A stretch of DNA of 64,000 nucleotides, from the NCBI RefSeq assembly GCF_000192795.1, contig NW_007360605.1:134485-198484 (forward strand), in the 5' to 3' direction. Shown here in pieces: positions 20,487 to 33,100 of the stretch. Origin of the DNA: Vavraia culicis subsp. floridensis. Its lineage: Eukaryota > Microsporidia > Pleistophoridae. Under the pieces are notes generated by a model, which ran no database searches, was not told where the DNA came from, and was given only the letters and a program-made list of their open reading frames with translations. Each line of letters starts with the position of its first letter. Positions within the stretch are counted from its first letter, which is position 1. The translations under genes and the position numbers were made by a program.

Positions 20487-21745
20487 ATTGGCCGCTATAC
20501 ATCTAATAAATAAAGAACCTTCATGTATTCCTCCATATTTACGTTTTAAAAGGAATTTATTAATCTTGGTCATACATTTCTGCTATTTTGCAAATCAATT
20601 TTATTTGCCATGCTTTCTACCCAGGGCACACCACACACATTTTAATGTTCCTATTAGTAAAGGATACACCGCACAAACTTAAATAAACCGCCTTCCTCTG
20701 GTAGCACTCATAAATGAATGCACGAAAAGTCCCGTGAAATAAATAATTTTCTTCATCAAATGTTACTCATTTATATCCTGTATGAATTAAATAACACGCT
20801 GAATGAATATTTCATAAGTAGATGTACACGATCAGTTTTTTGCTTACTACGCATATTTAGGCATTCAAATATTTAATTAATAATTATGACATTTAGTTGA
20901 TTAATTCCACCCTGCAATTCCTTTCAAGGCCATGTACCTGATGCATTTGTTTTGCTAACAATTTTTATTTGTTGCGTTAATATAAAAGATGAGGTGGCTA
21001 TAGCAATAGTTTTTGTTCCTGACTTTTCCTTGTGTGTTCACTGTTCAATTCCCTTTAAATTTTACGATATGAACGGTATTTCCATACTCAGAACATACCA
21101 AGGTATGGGAGCATTTGTCAATGTGCTGTGAAATAGAAACGAACGTTTTTTGAGACCTCATCAGAGTCACACTATCCCAATAGTTGTTCAATCACTGTTT
21201 TATTCAATTATCTACGATAAAGACATCTCATAAACCGGTATAAGAGTAAAATGTATGGCTCATAGATATGTACATTCGTACTATGATCAAAGTGTGGACA
21301 TAGATTACAAATGGCCAATTAGTCTGTGATTAATTATTGTCTACTCATCAATCGGATCCGGTAATGAGAACAGTAAACTTAAAGAAGTGCGGTTTGTGCA
21401 CAAAATTTGTTACCTGAAATGGGTGCTTTGTCCAATGTTGATACGAAAAAATAGCAAAATCAACAACATCAGCCAATAAAACGCCGTTTTAGTGCATTCC
21501 GGTTCCACAAATCAGACTGGTTAAAAAGATTTGATACTCGTACAAAAGATAGACGCTGATCTATGGCAATAATGCTACGTGATTGGCGTGTAAAAAACTT
21601 GTTTAGCCATCAAACCAAATGGCATTTACAGCTCAATACTCGGTTATCAAGGACAAAAATATCCATTGCTCTCCTTTTTGACTGTGCACTGCTTTTTGCC
21701 AGCTCTGACCAATAAGCATTTCGGACAAGAACATCAACGAACATA
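20487..21745. other. Intergenic, no supported gene
   Basis: AT-rich DNA with only short frames (for example 20 codons at ~21069). No repeat or RNA gene was recognised. Confidence 0.6.
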
Positions 21746-21780
21746 AAAATTTTTAATGCCTGAATTACGCGGCACCCCTT
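21746..21780 (+). promoter_or_regulatory. AAATTT + CCCC start signal of Lunapark
   Basis: AAAATTTTTAAT at 21746-21757 and CCCC at 21775-21778 stand directly before the ATG at 21781. This is the clearest example of the two-part start signal in the window. Confidence 0.65.
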
Positions 21781-22455
21781 ATGGGCAACATATTTTCACG
21801 AAAGCTGTCGTTACGCGAACAGTTATTTAACCTTGATGAACGAATTGAAAAGCGGTCGCAGAAGATAAACCACCTAAGAAAACAGAAGTCGTACTATTCA
21901 TTTGTAATTGGAGTGATTTATTTGCTGCTCGTGCCGTTTACTGCTGTGCTTCTCCATTATTATGAATTTTCGTTTCTATTTCTAGGGCTGCCCATTGTAT
22001 CGTTTGTCCTGACTCAAACGACTTTGTACCTTGTCTTCTCCAAATTTATAGATTATAACGAAAATTTGCTGAAAAAGATGAAGAAAACGCAGATTGAGCA
22101 GATAGAGCAGCTGAAAAGAGATGTGGATTACATAGAAACATTGAAGATCGTGCAAAAGTATGACAAATCGGCGAAAAAAAAACCGACCAGCACCGAATCA
22201 ATAATATCAACACGAAGCATGGCGGACAAACTAACAGATATCATACTCGGCGATAATCCACAGCAAATGTGTGCTCTCATCTGCGAGAAGTGTTTTGCCC
22301 ACAATGGATTGGTCTTCCCTAACCAGTTCTTTGACCGAAAGTTTAAATGCATATCGTGCGGAATATTGAACATCACAAAATGTAAAGAAGAACTCCTAGA
22401 AAAGAAAGAAAATGATGTGAGTGATAGTAATTTGGATGAATCTATAAGGAATTGA
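21781..22455 (+). CDS. LNP1: Lunapark-family ER junction protein
   Basis: A 224-residue protein with the full Lunapark layout. It has a possible N-myristoylation site (MGNIFS), a coiled-coil/amphipathic start, two closely spaced membrane helices (residues ~40-60 and ~64-86), a second coiled coil (~92-125), and a C4 zinc finger with Cys168, Cys171, Cys190 and Cys193. The finger's CALICEKCFAHNGLVFP is the family signature, which in other eukaryotes reads ALIC..CF.HNG. Lunapark stabilises three-way junctions of the tubular ER. The protein is shorter than yeast Lnp1 or human LNPK, mainly through loss of the disordered C-terminal tail. It shows that this parasite keeps ER-shaping machinery. Confidence 0.92.
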   Translation: MGNIFSRKLSLREQLFNLDERIEKRSQKINHLRKQKSYYSFVIGVIYLLLVPFTAVLLHYYEFSFLFLGLPIVSFVLTQTTLYLVFSKFIDYNENLLKKMKKTQIEQIEQLKRDVDYIETLKIVQKYDKSAKKKPTSTESIISTRSMADKLTDIILGDNPQQMCALICEKCFAHNGLVFPNQFFDRKFKCISCGILNITKCKEELLEKKENDVSDSNLDESIRN

Positions 22456-24762
22456 ACATAACACATGTTCTAATACTCTATTTTTATTTTACAGGTGCAT
22501 TTGTTACTCAAAAGCTCGGAATAATGCCGTATATTTCATTAAAGAACGTATTTTGTATGTCATGTCACGTTGAATGTTCTGATTGTTCCTATTATCGTAG
22601 ATTTATTTCTCTGCCTACACATTCAACACTACCCAAGCAGGTAAGCTTTTCCAGTCTGCTAGGACCGAGCGCAGACCTAGCCTTTGGTCTATGGTATTAG
22701 TTCTGAAGACAGTACATAGAGTTCTTTATAGATCTGTTTTTCTGTCACGACTGTTCATTGCATATAAAAAATTAGATAAAAGCCTTCTGAACCGGTAGTG
22801 CCACGATACGGGATATGAGCGTTTCACAAAAAAGTGTAATTAAATTATTGTTTATCACACAGTGATGTATTGGTGCTGTTAAACGTGGCTGTTAGGAAAG
22901 TATCTACCATTCAGGAAGTAGGATCTCCATGCAATTGAAAATACGCCATGCACTATTTTACCACAACACAACAGCTCGTTCCAGCATACTTCGATGTATT
23001 CCAATTTTTTTAATTTCTTGCTCAATAATCACAATTCGTGCTTTAGAAGTATTTGAAGAAGCAGCAAACCGCAACTGCACCATAATAAACGCGATGTAGT
23101 GTTTAACATCTATGAATCGTTGAAACTACGGCGTTTATTGCTAGATATTAGCGTTTTCATCTATGAGCAATTCACGGTATGGATGTTTAGACCCTATGAA
23201 AAGAAGTAATTGGTACGAAACAAACAGCCGTACTTTAAATAGAAAATGGCAGGTAAAGCATTTGATATGGCACCAATCTAAACATCTTTCTCATTCCTGC
23301 AGCTAGAGATAAGTCTTTGCATTGTATACTACCTCTGTTTTGATTCTTAGCACTAGTAATCCGTGCTGCTTTGCACCACGTGCGATGTTGAAGAACTTGG
23401 GCGAAAAACTCTGCAGGCATCAAACGTAATGCTGGCGTACAAACTGGAGCAGCCCCTATGCCTGTTATTAATAATTACCTTTGGTTCGAATAAACTCAAA
23501 CAAAGCCTGCAAATTGATGTAAAACGGCTTTGAAACTTTATTTCTATCGGATTGACATGATTAATGTATTTAGTACCGTTCCATTGAACCAGAATTCAAT
23601 GAACGGATAGAACGTGGGAGCGATTGTGTTCACGTCTATGATTCAATAAGTCGCGCTAAATGTGTTTATTTATGACTGTTTTGTACAGTTCATGGGATTA
23701 GCGCAATATGCAGATGGTGTGATGCAACATTTCCACCACTTGCTCGTCATTCTACAGCAGTTGTATTTCATCTGCAGTTCGACTTTGTATCTCAGCTACA
23801 CCAACGAGAATATCATTTAAAATTTCGTTGTTAGCAGATGTTTTACCGTAATTCCATATTTTATATTTATTGGTATGTCCTGCAATTGTTGCTATGAGTA
23901 GATGGTTGAGAGCGTGTTATTTTACCTGTTCGCTAACTCCAAACTGCTACATGGTGCGAGGTGTGTAAAAGGATGTAATGCGGTGCAAAGGTTTGCTCTC
24001 CTCCTGCAATAAAACGGTACACCGGTAATGAAATGTAAATTAATAGAACTGTGATTAGGTATGTGCGATTTGCAATGCCTCTTCGGCCTAGGTACCGGGT
24101 AAAGATGGTGAATGTGATACTTTGATAGCAGACCCGCACGTCTGATAATCCACATGCAAGTAAATAGAATGGTTCTATCCTCAATCATTATTTTGAACAA
24201 TTATTTGTCCACTGTCTAATCATTTCGTCATTAATTCCCGTCATGTAATAAATAATGAATTTACCTACTGCTCGTCATACTATCCACTTCTCACCATGAA
24301 ACACTATTTTAGTGTTACAGGCTCAGCGGTATCATTTGCGCACGTGAGACAGGAAATAACCAATTAATAGTTCGGTATTTGAAGTGGGTTGATACCTGAT
24401 TCGACAATAACAGTTTCATCACAGCTGTTTGTACGCAAAGGAAGTGTAGAAAACCGTTTATTGCACGTGTTACGCATGGTTTACGACGAGTAGTTAATGA
24501 TGATGCGAATTAATAGATGTGATGCCTGTTTTACCGTAAGGACCACAAGCTACAGCAAAATACCGTAAATCGTCTTAATCCCAAAGAACACAGCAATCCA
24601 TTCATTACTATTCTTAAACTCTGTTAACAAGCTGGTTGTCCCATCCTCATACGCGTTGCTCAGTAGCAACCGTCGCAATCACGACCGAAACAGTTTTTAC
24701 TTGAAGGTAAAACATGTGTTAAGTGTTTTCTCATTTAAAGTTTAACACAATTATGATAATAC
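22456..24762. other. Long intergenic region
   Basis: About 2.3 kb. A 59-codon ATG frame at 22524-22703 contains CMSCHVECSDC (C-x2-C-x3-C-x2-C), and a 56-codon ATG frame starts at 22930. Neither has a start signal or a recognised match. No repeat or RNA gene was seen. Confidence 0.5.
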
Positions 24763-25506
24763 ATGTTCTTTGTTACTCTGATTCTTCTACGATCAATTTA
24801 TATACAAGCAGCACCTGTTTACACGTACGATCCGAACAAAGGGCATCCACCAATGTACACGCAAGCAGATCCGCAGACAGGATGCTACTACACTAATACA
24901 CAGAATGGTCTCGTGCAGGTGTGTCCCAGGCCGGCAAACCAGCAGCCCACTACGTTACCAACACGAGAAGTAATAGCATCATTTCCTGTGATGAAGAGCG
25001 TTGTAAAGACAACTTCTAGGGTTGTATCTCCCAAGGAATCTCCCATAGACTCGCTGATGCAGAGCAATCCGGAACTGGGCGACCAAATCAAGAGGATATT
25101 CGAGTACCAGGGCATTGCCGAGCCGTGGGACAGAATAAAGGACTTCTTTGATAACAGACAGCGTCTAATGCCAGACCCGTGCATGCTGTACAAGACGATG
25201 CGCGACATTCTGAAAGTGTTTGAAAGCCTGAAAGAAATGATCTCTGACGAGCTCAGGAAGATACAGGTATATGTGGAACGAGCCAAGATGTACTTGAAGG
25301 AAGATCATGTAAAACTAAAGGATCTGCTTTCCAGGATGTCTTTAGATCTTGTGAAGATGAAGTCTACGAAGGATAAGAAGAACCAAAACGACTACGCCAA
25401 TAATTTTAATAAGATAAATGCTGAGACACAGCAGGTGATCACGTCGTATAATCGGTTGAAAGAGTGGTTGTTCAAGACACTGACATATTTCAAACAGCTC
25501 TTTTAA
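24763..25506 (+). CDS. Secreted lysine-rich coiled-coil protein
   Basis: A 247-residue protein with a signal peptide (MFFVTLILLRSIYIQA, cleavage likely near Ala16-Ala17). A Tyr/Pro/Gln-rich mature N-terminus follows (PVYTYDPNKGHPPMYT, ~18-70), then a long charged helical region (~110-245) with coiled-coil spacing and many Lys residues. Only three cysteines occur in the mature chain (in TGCYY, QVCPRP and DPCMLY). There is no membrane helix. Signal peptide, Pro/Tyr-rich start and basic helical body would suit a spore-wall or polar-tube component, and lysine-rich PTP2-type proteins are comparable in size. No diagnostic motif was recognised, so this is inference. The start lacks a clear C-run. 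Confidence 0.75.
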   Translation: MFFVTLILLRSIYIQAAPVYTYDPNKGHPPMYTQADPQTGCYYTNTQNGLVQVCPRPANQQPTTLPTREVIASFPVMKSVVKTTSRVVSPKESPIDSLMQSNPELGDQIKRIFEYQGIAEPWDRIKDFFDNRQRLMPDPCMLYKTMRDILKVFESLKEMISDELRKIQVYVERAKMYLKEDHVKLKDLLSRMSLDLVKMKSTKDKKNQNDYANNFNKINAETQQVITSYNRLKEWLFKTLTYFKQLF

Positions 25507-27335
25507 TTAAAGAAAAATTAAATATTCAGGCTATTGACGTATTCAATGGTTGCAGTACAAGTGTGCTGAGATAAGTTGATTTAAAGGAACATGCCGGCAG
25601 CAGTTCCACGGCCACGAAACAGCACGGTATGTTCTCATCGGGCCATGTCAACACGTAATGCATGGTGCACGAGGTGGAAATTGATCTGCCCATTGTTCAA
25701 ATGGTGTCTTGTGAAGATCCTAAAACACTGCGTGTTACCTGTAAAAATATTTGTTGAGCGAGTACTCCTGTGGTAGATGCGCAGCCACAGATTTGGTGAT
25801 GCTCTAAACAAATAAGCCCCACTTCAAAAACAAAGACCAATAACACCGAATTCGTGGTAGAAGCACGATAAGTACAGCATAGTTAAAGACTGGTCAAAAT
25901 ATTTTTAATAATTGCTTGAGCCCGTGTCTAAAGATGCAGCAAACGAATCATCCAAATTTATAAGACATGTTCTTCTTTTTAAGTTCACCAAATGTACAAA
26001 AAGGCACGTTTCTGCAATTCTGTCCGGTTTGGGAGAGAGTTCCTCTCGTGTTGCTTGCGTTTTAGAGCACTTTCTTCGTTCAAGCGGGGTACAAATCCTT
26101 TAACAAATGCAGAATTGGTGAACACAAAGATGAAAGAACATGTTACGTGTTATCATCCTTTGCACGAGCATATAAAGCACGTGCGAACCAGCAAAGCTAA
26201 TTTACCTGAAAAACGTTCCTAAGGCGCTGAGTTGGTACATTTTATCACAGAAACAGTTCAAAGATCCTAGGAAACACAGAAATGGTAAACCATAAAATCG
26301 TGTCTTGTTAGGACCCGTTGCTGCGCGTTCAGACCGCTCACTCTGCACGGTGCTGTTGGTAGAAATGTATCTAAGCATTCCAGCACGTGTATGCTCAGTG
26401 ACAACAGTCACTCATTTTCTAACAGAGCCATCGTATCCTCTTCAGATTTGGTTGATGAGCAATACGAAACGAAAGCTTTTAGATCTTCTGTGACGAACAA
26501 AAAGATCTGATCTAAGTAATAATTACATGAGACGAATCGTGATCATAACATTTCCTCAGCTCTCAGACCATGCACTTCTTCTGATTCGTTCAAAATTCGG
26601 GCAATTGATCACTTGGTGAGGTCCAGACCAATGAAACGGTCGGATTCGTGCATGCGTTCATGGTGCACACTCCTGCGAAAAAGTGTTTAAGAACGCGCCT
26701 CACACTATGAAAGACAAAATCAGTGATACACCAGGCGTATCACACGGTAGATTCTTCCAAATCATATCACCGTGATCGGATCGCTGTTCTTCCCACCTTC
26801 ACAACAACGCTTCCACGGTTAATTCTCGCATACTGCACCAGAATACGCACAAGTGCGTGCTGCTCAATCGCGGTCACTCCCCGTTAAGGGTTTTCAACCA
26901 ACTGAAGAAACACCACAGGCCACGGAGAATCCGCATTACCCGCCAGACCCGTCTAAAACCGTTAAAATCATTTCATCCCACGTCAACGCTAAATAAAATC
27001 CTTTGTGAGTAACACCAATCAATTTATTCGCTCCACACCAACGTGCATCGTTTTGAAAGCGAACCGTAAAAAATTACGAATTCGCCTCAGCACCACCACA
27101 CCCATCGCTTCTCTCATGCCCTTTACCTACCGATTTATCCAAAACGGGCAGAAAAATGGAACACCACAAAAAGGACGCGTGATGCCGACCAACCAAAGAA
27201 GCGGTCGGTAAAACACTTAAATTACCACACAGCCTGCATAATGCGTTATGCGCCTTAACCGCATGGCTCGCCCTGCCGACCCATCCAGTCCATTGAACTA
27301 CACCCGGCCAGCCACTCTCACCGATGAACGGGCCA
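25507..27335. other. Long intergenic region with a GC-richer right half
   Basis: About 1.8 kb between convergent genes. The section from ~26.6 to 27.3 kb is visibly richer in G+C than other spacers. It contains short leftward frames such as one reading AIEQHALVRILVQYARINRG (near 26780-26880), bounded by stops. These may be remains of a gene, but no family could be named. Confidence 0.45.
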
Positions 27336-29831
27336 TCACAGCATCCTACCCAGCAAATACTTCATCTCGTCATCCTCCTCTCCCTTAACGTAGCATGTGC
27401 CCCTCTCTACCAAATTCTTCTTGACCAGCATCCTCACCAAATCCTTAACCTCATCAATCACACACTCATCAAACATCATCACCGCATCATCAACGTCTTT
27501 GCATCTCAACAACGTAACTATGCACATCTTCAACAGCTCAACGCTCTGCGCATCAATCCTTTCCTGTCCCAGGATGTCACCGATCTGCCTAACAACAATG
27601 TTCTTCACCCTATCATCCAACTCCTCTTCCAGAGCGTTGAAAAGCGCATATCGCGTGAAGTTGTCGGCCTCATCGTAGTGCAGAATGAACAGGCTGCTGT
27701 CCTTTTTGGAAAAGGCCCTGTAAAGCAGCGTATTCACGCTTTTTACATCTTTGCCCGTGCACACATAGTAAAACGTAATCAGATCATCGATGCATGCCGA
27801 ATTGTAAGAGAGCAGCGGCACTATGTGCCTCGAGATATCATCACCAAGGACCATCTTTATCTTCAAAAGCCTGCAGTAACTCGTGCGCGTGTTCTCGTTC
27901 ATCAGTTCTATGCTTTCATTCAAGTCCACAATATTGCCGTCGTTCTCATAGACCATCTTCTTCGCAAGGATGTTGTAGTACTCGCCCACATACCTGCGCA
28001 TCTTCATGTTCTGCAGCACAACATGCACATCCTTAACGTTTATCTTGTCCATCACCCTGTCCACCAGCACGAGCACATCGCGATTCTCAAGCGAAACAAG
28101 AAAACTCAAATTGCGCTCCACAAAACGGCAAATGCTCATCTCACCACTGTGGTCGAGCAAAAACGCAAAGCCTTCCTTCTTGTTGTTTCCTATCTGCTCG
28201 AGAAGATCCTCGTTGAGGAACAGGACGATTACGGCAAAGTCAAATTTTTTAAAAAACTTGAAAAAGTCGTCGCATGGAACGGTGATCATACGCGCAAGCA
28301 GCCCATAATCAAATGCGCGCAGCTCGGGCACCTCCACGTCCATGAAAATACCGATCAACAGGTTGTTAACGACGTAGTCCTTGATGAGCGCCTTCTTTAT
28401 GTAATTCTGCTGCCTGAGCAGCTTATCGTAAACAAAGCGCACGTCCACGTACAGCAATACCTGCAGCACTGAGCGTATTATCTCCGTGTTCTCCGTCCTT
28501 ATCACAAAAATTATGAAATCGATGATCTTGGTGTTCAAAATTTTGGTGCTATCGTCCGTAATCACGTTCTTAACAACATTTTTGTACTCGAAGTTGTCCT
28601 CCCGGTCTGCAGTGCCCGCGCTTTCTTCCTTAGACTTGCTCTTTTCCCTGCTGCGCACGGCCATCGCTCCACCGCTTTCGTCCTCGTCTTCGTTTATCTC
28701 ATCTTCGGCCACCTCACCTCCTTTCCTTCCTCCGTTCCCACACACGCATCGCTTCACAAAATAAACGAATCCCGTCACAAACTCATATCCACCGTCCTCC
28801 CGACCATAAATATCGTACAACGCGCCGATATTCTCGGTAAGTTTCCCAATTATGATCTTACGATCGTCCTTCTCATCGTAGTTGGCCAGTATTCTGCACA
28901 CCGTGCCTTTCGTTTCGTTCGGAAGAACTGAGAACAGTGCGCCCACCATCAGCTCAATGTTCTTGTTTTCTGCACATTTATCTGCTCTGGTGGCCTTGGC
29001 CAAAATCTTGAGCACCTGGTTCATCAGGCGCAGATCGACAGGCAGCATCATCTTGCCCGTGTCCACCGTTTGTTCCATTGCATAGAACGCATCGGCCATA
29101 ATACCATGCTTTTCCAGAATAGCATACGTCTGCAATGAACTCGAAACGTCGACACATAACGCGTTCAGGTACTTAAGATGATTCTCTGTGAGCTCAAACT
29201 TTACGTTTATCAAATCTAGGTCGCTCATCCGCAGTATCTCGTTAATCTCAGCCACGCACGTCATGTAGATCCGTGAGTTGTTCTCAAGGATCTTCCGCTT
29301 GAGCCTCATGAACATTTTCAACAAATATTCTCGCTGTATCTCATTCTTGCCGGTATGAAAAGCAGTAATCAGCTCCTCGTCCTCCTTCAGATCCTTCAAC
29401 ACGCACAACAAATGGTTCTTTGGTGTTACGTCCGTCTCAAATATGAGATTCACTCCCATCTTATCAAATGCCACGTTCTCAACGAGTCGGTTCATTTCCG
29501 CCTTGACAAAAGGCAAATTCATGTTGTCCCTGAAAACGCCGAATATCACGTTCTGCAAATCGTTGTAATACGACGAGTACTCCATGGCCATATCAACGTT
29601 CACGTACTCGTTGAACTTGAGACCCTGTACGATCTGGTGCATCAGCTCGGGTGTTAAGGTAATTTCACCGTCCAATACCAGCTGCCGTATGAACGCCGTC
29701 AGCAGAGAACGGACGTACATGTTAGGCTTGTCGGCAAGAACATTGTTTAAGTACACTATGTCCGCACTCGTAAGCTTCTTTCCCGTCCGATAGTCTTCGT
29801 ATAGCTCTGTGACCTTTTCTAACGAACTCAT
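27336..29831 (-). CDS. Large helical-repeat (alpha-solenoid-like) protein, function unknown
   Basis: An 831-residue protein from the ATG at 29831, which is preceded by CCCC. A frame extending to 29924 is less likely because the added 31 residues have no start signal. The chain is almost entirely predicted helix with repeating hydrophobic pairs (for example LMNQVLKILAKATRADK and VGALFSVLPNETKGTVCRIL). It is broken by an acidic insert near residues 385-430 (EVAEDEINEDEDESGG). The size and helical pattern suit a HEAT/ARM scaffold such as a karyopherin, condensin HEAT subunit or nucleoporin, but no signature decides between them. It lies in tandem with the Sec7 gene, 345 bp downstream on the same strand. 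Confidence 0.8.
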   Translation of the reverse strand: MSSLEKVTELYEDYRTGKKLTSADIVYLNNVLADKPNMYVRSLLTAFIRQLVLDGEITLTPELMHQIVQGLKFNEYVNVDMAMEYSSYYNDLQNVIFGVFRDNMNLPFVKAEMNRLVENVAFDKMGVNLIFETDVTPKNHLLCVLKDLKEDEELITAFHTGKNEIQREYLLKMFMRLKRKILENNSRIYMTCVAEINEILRMSDLDLINVKFELTENHLKYLNALCVDVSSSLQTYAILEKHGIMADAFYAMEQTVDTGKMMLPVDLRLMNQVLKILAKATRADKCAENKNIELMVGALFSVLPNETKGTVCRILANYDEKDDRKIIIGKLTENIGALYDIYGREDGGYEFVTGFVYFVKRCVCGNGGRKGGEVAEDEINEDEDESGGAMAVRSREKSKSKEESAGTADREDNFEYKNVVKNVITDDSTKILNTKIIDFIIFVIRTENTEIIRSVLQVLLYVDVRFVYDKLLRQQNYIKKALIKDYVVNNLLIGIFMDVEVPELRAFDYGLLARMITVPCDDFFKFFKKFDFAVIVLFLNEDLLEQIGNNKKEGFAFLLDHSGEMSICRFVERNLSFLVSLENRDVLVLVDRVMDKINVKDVHVVLQNMKMRRYVGEYYNILAKKMVYENDGNIVDLNESIELMNENTRTSYCRLLKIKMVLGDDISRHIVPLLSYNSACIDDLITFYYVCTGKDVKSVNTLLYRAFSKKDSSLFILHYDEADNFTRYALFNALEEELDDRVKNIVVRQIGDILGQERIDAQSVELLKMCIVTLLRCKDVDDAVMMFDECVIDEVKDLVRMLVKKNLVERGTCYVKGEEDDEMKYLLGRML

Positions 29832-30176
29832 TCTCTTCGCTTGTAGGGGCAACAAAACAAAAATATTTAGTACAGGACTGATTTGAAGTACATCCCGATG
29901 TGTTAAGGAATGTATGCGGTCCATGGGGCGCTTTTTCCAAATTCTTTGCTCGTTTCGAGGTGCCGGGCAGCTTAAATCGTTGTATGAAACAAATTTAATC
30001 CTGAGTCAAGGCATGGTGAGACGTAAACCTGCACAACGGAAACATACGACAGGCTCACACAGATCCAGAAAAAGAGTCTACTCGGAAGAGAAAAGCAGAT
30101 TTGCCAGTATTTCTTATCATAACGAGCAGCAACCCGTCCCAAAACAAAGTTACAAATCGTCTTTATTCACACACAA
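29832..30176. other. Tandem-gene spacer
   Basis: 345 bp holding the 3' end of the Sec7 gene and the CCCC-containing promoter (about 29842-29860) of the helical-repeat gene. No further gene. Confidence 0.6.
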
Positions 30177-33100
30177 TCAAATATCAAGCTCGTTCTCATT
30201 TTGTCCCTTACTCATGCCCACGTCTTCTACCGACACTTTCGTCGCTTCGCTTGTTAATTCGCTCGCCTCTTTATCGACACTCTCCCAGCCCTTCGCCCGG
30301 ATGTACTCGACCACTCCATCCACATCAATCTTATGCTCGCATTCGCTCGCACACACGTTCTTGTACTTGATCCGCTTCATGAAGACCTTTGCCAACTCCT
30401 TGCCCAGGGCATCGGACACTGGCAGTTTCACAATTTTGACGATCAGAGGGAGAGAAAGGGAAAGCAACGCGATGATCTTCTTTATGTTCTTCACAAGAAC
30501 TGTTCTTTCGTCCTTATCAAGCCTGCTTGCCATCTGATTTATAAGATACTCGTACGGATTGACCGCATCATGCCTTTGTTCGACATCCGCGACCGGCCCA
30601 GCATTCGAAATTGGAATGCTGTTAACCATCGTGTCATTGCCATCATTCTTCCCTTCTGTACCACCGTTGTTCGTGTCCTCACCTGTGCAGCGCTCATAAT
30701 TGATCAAACAGTCCAGGACACCAACCATGAACATCAGCCTGTCATCCTTAACATTAATTCTCTCCATATAGCACTTCTGACCGTCCTTGACAATGTGCTC
30801 GAGCCACTCCAGGTTAAAAACTGATTTGCACTTCCCGAAATAAACGAGCAAATTGACATTTCCATTCAAGTAACAGAACATGTCCTCACCGATCTCCTCT
30901 CTTCTTATTATCACGTCCTTGTTGATCCATTTCCTCTCTACCCTGTCCACCTCTATCCAATCATTCCTCAAAATGTAATCCGTAAAGTCCCTCAAATTCA
31001 GCATGCGGTAGAAAAGGTCGTACATTTCCAATTCTTTTGCAGTATTCAACGTTTCCTCGCTTATCACCATTCCCAGAACATTCTCATCGAGTATGTCAAG
31101 TCGAAACACGTTTTTTCTCACCAGAACATTCAGGTTGCACGCAGCATTTTCCTCAATGAAATGGCGGAACACCGCATCTCTGCTGCTTCCTATCACTTTA
31201 TACAGCGTAGTTTTCATCTTATCGGCCTCGCGACTGCGTTTGAAAAAGAAATTTTCGTTTTTCCCCTTGTACTTGTTCAAAATTGTCAGAGGATATTTCA
31301 GAAACACGTACGGGTTCTCCCCATCCTGCCAATTCCTTGCATCCCAGCTGTCATCTGCCTCTATCATCTCCAACCCAGCGTAAAATATCCTGAAAAAGCT
31401 GTCCACCCTTTCTCTTCTGATCCTGTCACCGTACCATACACAGTACGCAATCATAGCCATGGCATCTCCACCAAACCTGATTATTCGTATGACATCGTCA
31501 GGTGCCATCTTAAACACTCTCTCCTGGCTTTGTGCGCACATATTCCGAATTATTGCCCTCTTACACGGCAGACACACATTCATCCGCTCTATCGTACAAA
31601 ACGAACTGTGATTTATCATCTGATAGTATGCACGGTACGTTTCCAGATTGTGTATGAAATGACTATCTGTCACCAAAGGATCCCTCCTCACGCTGTCGTA
31701 CACGTACGAAAGATACCTGTCTGTGAAAAAATAGCTCAGATTGCACTTTCTTGCCCGGTCTATGAAACTGAGCTTCAGCGTTTTTACACGGATCGCAACG
31801 TTGTGCAGGTCTGTGTTCAGGCAGAGTATGCAAAATGTGAGGATGTCTACGCTATCGAAATCAAATGCCGTGCTCTTTGTTCCCGTTTTAGCCGTGTCCT
31901 TAGCAGCGTGCATTTTGCTATTGTTCATCAAATCCCCGATGTTTTTTTGATCCGCAATTTCGTAAACGCCCTGCACTTCATTGGTCAAAACACCAGGCTT
32001 TTCTCCATTTTGTGCATCCCTTCCCACGTTACCACCTTCCATCTTTTTGTCACCATGCTTTTTGTTGCGTGTCCTTCTACCTTTGCTGTCTGCTACACCA
32101 CCATTTCTCCTGTCATGTTCCGCCTCACTCCCTCCCCCCTCTGTCAGCTCATCCTCGTTGCTTTCTTCCCCGCCAGCACCCCCATCCCCAACAATCCCAT
32201 TAACACACTTTACATCCGCGCCATCCCCACACACAATATCATCCAGATCCTTTCCATCACTTCCAAACTCATCCTTATTGCACTCATAGTACCTCTCACT
32301 GAATGCGCTAAGTATTTTGTTGATTGCCTGGCTCTCCGTCGGCAGATAAAAATTCTTGAGAAACGTTCTGAGTGCGCCCAAAAGGTCCAAATTAGCAAAA
32401 TCAAACGTTTTAAGGTACTCTTTCAGCACCGGCGAGTTGTTGCTGAGGAACTTGCCGATTGAACGTTTGTTGAGCGGAAAGCTGCGGAGTATCAGGTGCT
32501 TGTTATCAAAGTCTAGCACATCTGCGCTTGCATTGAAACGGGCGAACTTCTGTCTTACCACGTCTTTGGCACGTGCATCGTACCTCATAAGTCTTTCACA
32601 GCAGTGCTTGATGTGTGAGGACGCGTTTTCGCCGCACTTCTCCTCCTGTTCCACATGCTCAACCATGCCCACAATTTCATTTTCACCAACCATCCTTCCA
32701 AACATTTGCATCCCCAAGTCTTCCATCATCGGCTCGCAGTCAAAATACAGGAACAGAAAGAAAACGCTCTCATAGAAAATGTCCTGGGCAGGATTGATCT
32801 GGAACAGGTACGGATCAAACACCGTAGCATACACAAAAGATGCAAGGTCCTTGTGATTAAGTGCAAAAAGCGCTCTTTCCGTCGGAACCTCCAAATTGAG
32901 ACACTCCGGTACGACCACGTACATCTTGTGCTGCAGATAAAGCTGTTTCAGAGGCTTTTTGCCCACAAGGGAAACAAACTTTGGCCTGAGAAAAAACACA
33001 AGCTGCTTATTCTTGAAGTGCGAAAGCGCGATGAACAGCTCATAGAAGATTTTCTTTCCCGTCCTGTGCGACAGGCAGGGCTGCGCTCGGTTCAACCGCC

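Noticed and set aside
27324..28472. Long rightward frame (382 codons) opposite the helical-repeat gene
   Set aside because: It is the antisense shadow of the 831-residue gene, His/Gln/Leu-rich with no domain. The same applies to the long rightward frames opposite Sec7, the methyltransferase and MCM6.
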